Of a stretch of 64,000 bases of DNA, positions 59,174 to 64,000 are shown piece after piece; position 1 is the first letter of the stretch; the number at the start of each line of letters is the position of its first letter. Made by a program: the position numbers and the translations under genes. The notes below the pieces were generated by a model. The model was not told where the DNA came from. It saw nothing but the letters and a program-made list of their open reading frames with translations, and made no database searches. This DNA is from Streptomyces taklimakanensis (lineage in GTDB: Bacteria > Actinomycetota > Actinomycetes > Streptomycetales > Streptomycetaceae): NCBI RefSeq assembly GCF_009709575.1, contig NZ_WIXO01000001.1, positions 248,001 to 312,000 of the forward strand, written 5' to 3'.

Positions 59174-59206
59174 GGCACCCCGCCCGGAAGCCCCGGGCGG
59201 GGTGCC
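59174..59206 (+). terminator. Hairpin terminator after the Asp23-associated gene
   Basis: A perfect 14-bp stem (GGCACCCCGCCCGG at 59174-59187 with 59193-59206) closes a 5-nt loop. It begins 37 bp after the stop. Confidence 0.85.
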
Positions 59207-59245
59207 GTGGTGGGGTCGCGGACAGTACGGGCGTAGGGTCGTTGG

Positions 59246-59866
59246 ATGGCGAAGTACTTCGACGTGCACCCCGAGAACCCCCAACGGCGCGCCATCGGCA
59301 ACGTGGTGGAGGACATCCGATCCGGTGCGCTCGTCGCGTACCCGACGGACTCCTGCTTCGCGTTGGGGTGTCGGCTGGGCAACCGTGACGGCATCGACCG
59401 GATCCGGTCGATCCGGCACCTGGACGACCGCCACCACTTCACCCTCGTGTGCCGGACCTTCGCGCAACTGAGCCGGTTCGTACGCCTCGACAACGATGTG
59501 TTCCGTGCGATCAAGGCGGCGACGCCCGGGAGCTACACCTTCATCCTCCCCGCGACGAAGGAGGTGCCGCGCCGACTGATGCACCCGAAGAAGAAGACGG
59601 TCGGAGTCCGGATCCCCGACCACGTCGTCACCCGGGCCCTGCTCGACGAGCTCGGCGAGCCGCTGCTCTCCAGCACCCTGCTCCTGCCCGGCGAGGACGA
59701 GCCGATGACCCAGGGATGGGAGATCAAGGAGCGGCTGGACCACGTGGTGGACGCCGTGGTGGACTCGGGCGACTGCGGCACCGAGCCGACCACGGTCGTC
59801 GACTTCTCCGGTGGCGAAGCGGAGATCGTACGCCGCGGAGCGGGGGACACCGCGCGGTTCGAGTAG
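59246..59866 (+). CDS. YciO/Sua5-like L-threonylcarbamoyladenylate synthase family protein
   Basis: A 206-residue protein with IRSGALVAYPTDSCFALGCR, DRIRSIRHLDDRHHFTLVCR, AATPGSYTFILPATKEVPRR and KKKTVGVRIPDHVVTRALLD, then GEPLLSSTLL. This fits the YrdC fold, close to the YciO branch rather than the Sua5/TsaC enzymes that make the tRNA t6A precursor. YciO in E. coli is not the main t6A enzyme, and the usual prfA-prmC-sua5 neighbourhood is absent, so this may be an accessory or another function. It ends at a hairpin. Confidence 0.88.
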   Translation: MAKYFDVHPENPQRRAIGNVVEDIRSGALVAYPTDSCFALGCRLGNRDGIDRIRSIRHLDDRHHFTLVCRTFAQLSRFVRLDNDVFRAIKAATPGSYTFILPATKEVPRRLMHPKKKTVGVRIPDHVVTRALLDELGEPLLSSTLLLPGEDEPMTQGWEIKERLDHVVDAVVDSGDCGTEPTTVVDFSGGEAEIVRRGAGDTARFE

Positions 59867-59875
59867 CCGCGCCGG

Positions 59876-59902
59876 CCCGGCGGCGCCCGGTGCGCCGCCG
59901 GG
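59876..59902. terminator. Hairpin between convergent yciO-like and lipoprotein genes
   Basis: A perfect 11-bp stem (59876-59886 with 59892-59902) around a 5-nt loop fills nearly the whole 36-bp gap and would stop transcription from both sides. Confidence 0.85.
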
Positions 59903-60544
59903 TCAGTGGCCGGCGTGGCCGGAGCCGTCGTGGTGCCCGTCCTGCGGCGGACGGATGGAGGCGCCCGGCACCGTGCCGGAGAACTGCCCGGCCGCCCCCT
60001 TCCGGGGGCCCTGGGGCCAGACGAGGACCTGGTACCCGACGGCCACCATGTCCGGCACGGCCCAGGCGCTCTCCTCCGTCACGCTCCGCCCCGGCGCGAG
60101 TTCACCGGTGAGGGCACCGTCGTCGTCGACTTTCCTGGCCATGCCGCCCACCTTGACGCCGACCCACTGCAGCTCCACCTCGTCCAGGTCGACGGGGGCG
60201 TCACCGGTGTTGGTCAGCTCCACCCGTAACCCCATCGGCTCGCTGCGCCCGCCCGGCAGTCCCTCACGCGCCCGGGTCAGCCGTGCCTCGTCCACCACAC
60301 CGGCTTCGAGGTCCGTCCGGTCCGCCGGGCGCAGCCGTCCCAGCACGGTCGCCGTCGCCTCCAGGCCGTCGGGCCAGGCGAAGACCTCTCCCACCGCCAC
60401 CGGCGTCGGCCCGGACGGTTCGGCTCCACCGGAGGCGAGGGAGCCGGAGGGGGTCGGCGGAGCGGTCTCACCACTCGTACTGCACCCGGCCAGCGGCAGG
60501 ACGCACAAGGAGACCACAGCCGCCACGAGCACGGTTCGACGCAT
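59903..60544 (-). CDS. Lipoprotein with histidine-rich C-terminus
   Basis: A 213-residue protein with a lipoprotein signal peptide (TVLVAAVVSLCVLPLAGC, lipobox LAGC). After a Ser/Pro-rich spacer it has a beta-sandwich domain (FAWPDGLEATATVLGRLRPA; MGLRVELTNTGDAPVDLDEV; ESAWAVPDMVAVGYQVLVWP) like DUF4352/copper-chaperone-type Ig domains. The tail DGHHDGSGHAGH may bind metal. It is the only gene between the convergent hairpin and the STAS gene. The function is unknown. Confidence 0.82.
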   Translation of the reverse strand: MRRTVLVAAVVSLCVLPLAGCSTSGETAPPTPSGSLASGGAEPSGPTPVAVGEVFAWPDGLEATATVLGRLRPADRTDLEAGVVDEARLTRAREGLPGGRSEPMGLRVELTNTGDAPVDLDEVELQWVGVKVGGMARKVDDDGALTGELAPGRSVTEESAWAVPDMVAVGYQVLVWPQGPRKGAAGQFSGTVPGASIRPPQDGHHDGSGHAGH

Positions 60545-60680
60545 CGACAACACTCCCACAGACGACCCCGTGGACACGGCGAAGCCGACGCTAACCGCCC
60601 CGGGCGGCCCTGTACAGACTCCCCGGCGGCTCCCCGCCCGGGGCGGGGAGCGGGCGCCCGTGCGCTCGGCGGTGTTCGGC

Positions 60681-61148
60681 TCAGGCTCCGCCCGGCCCGC
60701 CGGGGGCTCCCGGGGCGACGTTCCCCCGCTGTTCCTCCGTCAGCGCGTCGGCCGCCGTGGCGTGGAGCGGCAGGAGATCCACCAGGCGGGTGAGTTCCAT
60801 GACGCGTCTGACCTCCGGTTGGAGTCCCACGAGAGCCAGGCGCCGGCCGTCCTCCTCGCGGTGCCGGAAGACCTCCACGAAGGCTCCCAGGGCACTGGAG
60901 TCGCAGAAGGCCACATGGGACAGGTCGAGGATCACCAGGGGGAAGCCCTCCACCTCCTCCGACATCAGGTGCCCCAGCAACTGCGGCGAGGTGTGGTAGT
61001 CGACGGGCCCCTCGACGGTGACGACGATGTGCCCGTCACCGGTGCGGGACCCGATGGTCAGGGTGGGGCCGCTGGGAGGCATACCGAGGCCGTTCGGAGC
61101 GGGAGTGCCTGCGGACTCGTACGGCTGGGAGGTCGGCGGTCGGTTCAT
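60681..61148 (-). CDS. STAS-domain anti-anti-sigma factor with disordered N-terminus
   Basis: A 155-residue protein. The first 30 residues are Pro/Ser/Gly-rich. [40 protein letters not shown] and [20 protein letters not shown] make the STAS fold, with S84 at the phosphorylation position (FCDSSAL). Its ATG overlaps the stop of the upstream phosphatase gene by 4 nt, so phosphatase and substrate are made together. Confidence 0.92.
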   Translation of the reverse strand: MNRPPTSQPYESAGTPAPNGLGMPPSGPTLTIGSRTGDGHIVVTVEGPVDYHTSPQLLGHLMSEEVEGFPLVILDLSHVAFCDSSALGAFVEVFRHREEDGRRLALVGLQPEVRRVMELTRLVDLLPLHATAADALTEEQRGNVAPGAPGGPGGA

Positions 61149-63772
61149 GCGCGGCTGTCCGTTCTCCGTTCCGGGGGCGCTGCCGTCGGATCTTCTGCTC
61201 TCTCCCGGGCGGGTCGGCCCGGTGGCGTCGGTCCTGCCGTGACCTCCGCCCACACCACCTTGCCCCCTTCGACACGGCGGGTCCCCCAGCGCGTCGCGAT
61301 GGCGTCGATCAGGAAGATCCCCCGATGTCCGAAGTCCTGGGGCGCGGACCTCATCAGCCGGGGCTCCTCGGGACTGCTGTCCGTGACCTCGAGCATGATC
61401 CTGTCCTCGGTCCGCCGCACTTCCATGCGCAGCGGCGTCCTGGCGTGGCGAACGGCATTGGCCACCATCTCGTCCGCTATGAGCATCATGTCGGTCGCCA
61501 GGTGGCCGAGGTCCCACGCGTGCATGGTGTCGGCCACGAGCCGGCGCGCGTCCGGAACCGCGTCGGAGACCGGAGGGTAGTCGCGGACCACCGTGTCCTC
61601 GTCCCGCCCGGTGCCGGTGGGGCGCTGGACGTAGAGCATGGCGATGTCGTCGTCGTGCCGGCCGCCGGCCGTCAGGATGTCCAGCCAGGAGTCGCAGTCG
61701 GCCTCGATCTCCCCGGCCGACTCGGCCAGGAGTTCCCGCAGGTGCCGCATGCCCGTGTCGATCGGGCGCCCCCGGCGTTCGATGAGGCCGTCGGTGTACA
61801 GCAGCAGACGGGCACCGGGTGGGAAGGGGGTCTCCCACTCCGGGTACTCCTGCCTGCCGACCCCCAGGGGCGGGCCGATCCCGTCGTCCAGGAAGCTGAC
61901 CCGGCCGTCCGGGTCGCGCAGGGCCGGTGGCAGATGGCCGGCGACGGCCAGGCGCAGTCGGTCGCGATCCGCGTCCAGCACCCCGTAGGCGCAGGTGGCG
62001 ATGCGTCCGGGAGCGATGTCGTCCACCAGGACGCTGAGCCGCTCCAGCACCTCACCGGGGGAGAGCCCGAGCAGGGCGTAGGCGCGGCAGGCGGTGCGGA
62101 TCTGTCCCATGACGGCCGCGGCCCGCACCCCTTTGCCCATGACGTCCCCGACGGCCAGGACGGCTCTTCCGTCGGGCAGGGGGATGAGGTCGATCCAGTC
62201 GCCGCCGGCGTCCGTTCCATGGCCGGCGGGCCGGTAGCGCGAGGTGCTCACGATGCCGTCGACCCGGGGCAGGGCGGGCAGCAGGTGGCGCTGGAGTTCC
62301 ATCGCGGTGTTGCGCTCCTGCCGGTACATCCGAGCGTTCTGCAGCGCCACGGCGGTCTGCGCGGCCACGCCGGTGGCCAGTCGTTCGTGCCGCTCGGTGA
62401 ACACGCCCGGCTCGGGGTGGCCGAAGAAGAAGCCACCCAGGACCTCGCCTCGGGAGACCACCGGAACGGCCAGGTAGCTGCGGACGGGCAGGTGTCCCTC
62501 CGGCATTCCCCGGTGCGGCTCGTTGTGGCCGTAGCGGGGGTCCGCGGTGATGTCGTCGGAGCGCAGGACGCCCAGGCCGCGGAAGGTCGTCTCGAAGACC
62601 CGCGTGTTGCGCGGCATGGGGAACCGGTCGAAGGCGGACCGGTCCACGCCGGAGATCACGTACAGCAGGTAGGACTCGCCCGTCTCGCCCAGCACGTTGT
62701 AGAAGAAGGCCCCGAAGGCGGCCCCGGTCAGTCGGGTGGCGGCATCGGAGGCGTGCTGCACCAGGGCGTCGAGGTCCAACTCCGCCGCCAGGGCGTTCCC
62801 GACCTCCTGCAGGGATTCGACGATCGCCGCCTCGCCCCGCAACTGCTCCTCGCGCCGCTGCAGCTCCCGCTGCGACCGGCGCAGCTCCCTGGTGGCGGAG
62901 CTGAGCTCCGCCACCAGGGACTCCAGGTGGGTCGCCTGCTGCTGGACGGACTCCTCCAGTGCTTTGAGCATGGCCTCCGCGGCGACCGCGCGCTCGTGCA
63001 CCGTCTGCTCCGCGGCCCCGGCCGACGGCGCGCCGCCGAAGGGCAGGAGGGCCGTCCGGGTACTGACGGCGACCGTGCGGAACAGTTCGGCGGTCCGCGC
63101 GGGAAGCGGGACGCGGGAGAAGAGGACGACGGCGAAGAGCTCGCCGTCCGGCAGCGGTCCGCCGAACGCCAGGACGGACCGGACGCCGTACTCCTCGACG
63201 AACTCCTCGCCCCACAGTTCGCGCGTGTGGGCGCCGTCGGCGACGTGGAGGACCTCGAAGCGGGAGGAGGGCGGCAACACGCCGTCGGAGGCGGTGTCGG
63301 GGGTGGCGTCGGGGGTGGCGTCGGGGGCGGGAGCGGCGTCGGCACCGGTGCCGATGAGATCGACGAGCCGGGAGAGCAGCGGAACCCGTCGAGCGGCCTC
63401 TCGGGACGGCACTGGCAGGACGAACCGTTCGGAACCGGTGGTCGGGTCCCTCCACCGGGGGTACGAACCGCAGGCCGCGGCCAGGGTGAGACAGCGCGCG
63501 CCCGACGGAGGAGGGGTGGCGGCCGGCGGGGCGGGGGCCACCGCGCGGTCCTCGGGCGAGAGGGCGTTCCAGCGCCGTGTCACGAACAGCCTCACCAGGG
63601 AGCAGGCCCGACGGCCCTGCCCGTCGGTCATGCTGTCGTACAGGAAGTCGACGACGGCCTGCGCCGCCTCCTCCCACGACCTGGCGCCCCGAGGGGCTTT
63701 CCGAAGTTCCGCACCACAGCGCACCATCTCGCTGAGGCTGAAGGCCGACAGGTCGAACCCGACATCCCCCAC
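61145..63772 (-). CDS. GAF-SpoIIE phosphatase fused to an RsbW-like anti-sigma kinase domain
   Basis: An 875-residue protein from the GTG at 63772, with AGGAAG upstream. Residues about 1-280 are a variable sensor region with an insert of repeated PDAT. A coiled coil (about 282-345: [39 protein letters not shown]) leads to a GAF domain (about 350-510). The SpoIIE phosphatase spans about 530-735 ([72 protein letters not shown]). Residues about 750-850 are a GHKL/RsbW-type ATPase with the N-box [12 protein letters not shown] and [13 protein letters not shown]. Phosphatase and kinase for the adjacent STAS protein would thus be in one chain. Confidence 0.93.
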   Translation of the reverse strand: MGDVGFDLSAFSLSEMVRCGAELRKAPRGARSWEEAAQAVVDFLYDSMTDGQGRRACSLVRLFVTRRWNALSPEDRAVAPAPPAATPPPSGARCLTLAAACGSYPRWRDPTTGSERFVLPVPSREAARRVPLLSRLVDLIGTGADAAPAPDATPDATPDTASDGVLPPSSRFEVLHVADGAHTRELWGEEFVEEYGVRSVLAFGGPLPDGELFAVVLFSRVPLPARTAELFRTVAVSTRTALLPFGGAPSAGAAEQTVHERAVAAEAMLKALEESVQQQATHLESLVAELSSATRELRRSQRELQRREEQLRGEAAIVESLQEVGNALAAELDLDALVQHASDAATRLTGAAFGAFFYNVLGETGESYLLYVISGVDRSAFDRFPMPRNTRVFETTFRGLGVLRSDDITADPRYGHNEPHRGMPEGHLPVRSYLAVPVVSRGEVLGGFFFGHPEPGVFTERHERLATGVAAQTAVALQNARMYRQERNTAMELQRHLLPALPRVDGIVSTSRYRPAGHGTDAGGDWIDLIPLPDGRAVLAVGDVMGKGVRAAAVMGQIRTACRAYALLGLSPGEVLERLSVLVDDIAPGRIATCAYGVLDADRDRLRLAVAGHLPPALRDPDGRVSFLDDGIGPPLGVGRQEYPEWETPFPPGARLLLYTDGLIERRGRPIDTGMRHLRELLAESAGEIEADCDSWLDILTAGGRHDDDIAMLYVQRPTGTGRDEDTVVRDYPPVSDAVPDARRLVADTMHAWDLGHLATDMMLIADEMVANAVRHARTPLRMEVRRTEDRIMLEVTDSSPEEPRLMRSAPQDFGHRGIFLIDAIATRWGTRRVEGGKVVWAEVTAGPTPPGRPARERAEDPTAAPPERRTDSRA

Positions 63773-64000
63773 TGTGCCACTTCCTGACAGGCGATCGCGA
63801 CGAGAACCCTGGACGCCCGGGTCCACTCTCCATGGAACGTCCACGGCCGTGGCCTTGTGCCCGGCTCCTCGCCTCTTCACACCTCCGACGTGCGATCTTT
63901 CCGCCCCCTTCTTCGGCGGCCCGCCACGACCGGCCCCCGCCCGGGGCTCCCGGGCCCGCGCCCGCGGCCGGCCGCGGCGTCTCACCAGGCGGGACGCGCG
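63773..64000. other. Right-end region without a supported gene
   Basis: 228 bp upstream of the phosphatase-kinase gene. A frame continuous with that gene reaches 63985, but its composition (Arg/Gly/Ala-rich) is not that of a conserved N-terminus, so I treat this stretch as promoter and leader. Confidence 0.45.

Overview
The window is chromosomal DNA from a Streptomyces or close actinobacterial relative. The support is very high GC with strong GC bias at codon third positions, frequent GTG and TTG starts, many 4-nt GTGA/ATGA overlaps, and families typical of the genus (a CIS cluster of the Streptomyces type, ECF41 sigma factor, SARP, SpoIIE phosphatases with STAS partners, DUF5302, DUF2617/DUF4247/DUF350 operon). 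No tRNA, rRNA, transposase, integrase or CRISPR array was seen.

Left part (1-25.7 kb). After a truncated unknown gene and a DUF2332 gene comes an almost complete contractile injection system (CIS) cluster. A single-pass membrane protein gene and a LuxR-type regulator diverge over a pair of 21-bp direct repeats. Then follow, all on the plus strand: a secreted beta-propeller/DUF11 protein, a DUF4255 tail-end protein, an AAA+ ATPase, a DUF4157 protein with an unassigned C-terminal domain (the best cargo/toxin candidate), sheath, tube 1, a tail-assembly-chaperone-like protein, a 52-aa DUF6760 protein, a 975-aa disordered protein where a tape measure would be, tube 2, LysM baseplate protein, spike, PAAR tip, gp25, baseplate J, a tail protein, and a zinc-ribbon/TM/discoidin-like membrane protein resembling CisA. 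Together they would build a sheathed tube, a spiked baseplate and a means of membrane docking.

Middle part (25.7-46.3 kb). This is a mixed set of small units: a flavoprotein oxidoreductase next to an ECF41 sigma factor; an XRE repressor and a second methionine aminopeptidase divergent over a 22-bp near-palindrome; a histidine phosphatase; RidA; an isoprenoid synthase-like protein; a secreted pectate lyase and a secreted sialidase converging on twin hairpins; a PLP decarboxylase facing a SARP; a manganese unit (Mn catalase, small membrane protein, Nramp transporter); a MocR regulator and EamA exporter whose start codons overlap; a VOC protein behind a MerR/SoxR-like promoter; and a small secreted ricin-type lectin behind an ECF41-like promoter.

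Right part (46.3-64 kb). A leftward DUF2617-DUF4247-DUF350-aminopropyltransferase-like operon is followed by signalling genes: three SpoIIE-type phosphatases, two of them paired with STAS anti-anti-sigma factors and one fused to an anti-sigma kinase domain. A decayed gene (about 55.25-55.65 kb) precedes an Asp23/Gls24 envelope-stress cluster. The window ends with a YciO/Sua5 protein, a lipoprotein and the last STAS-SpoIIE pair.
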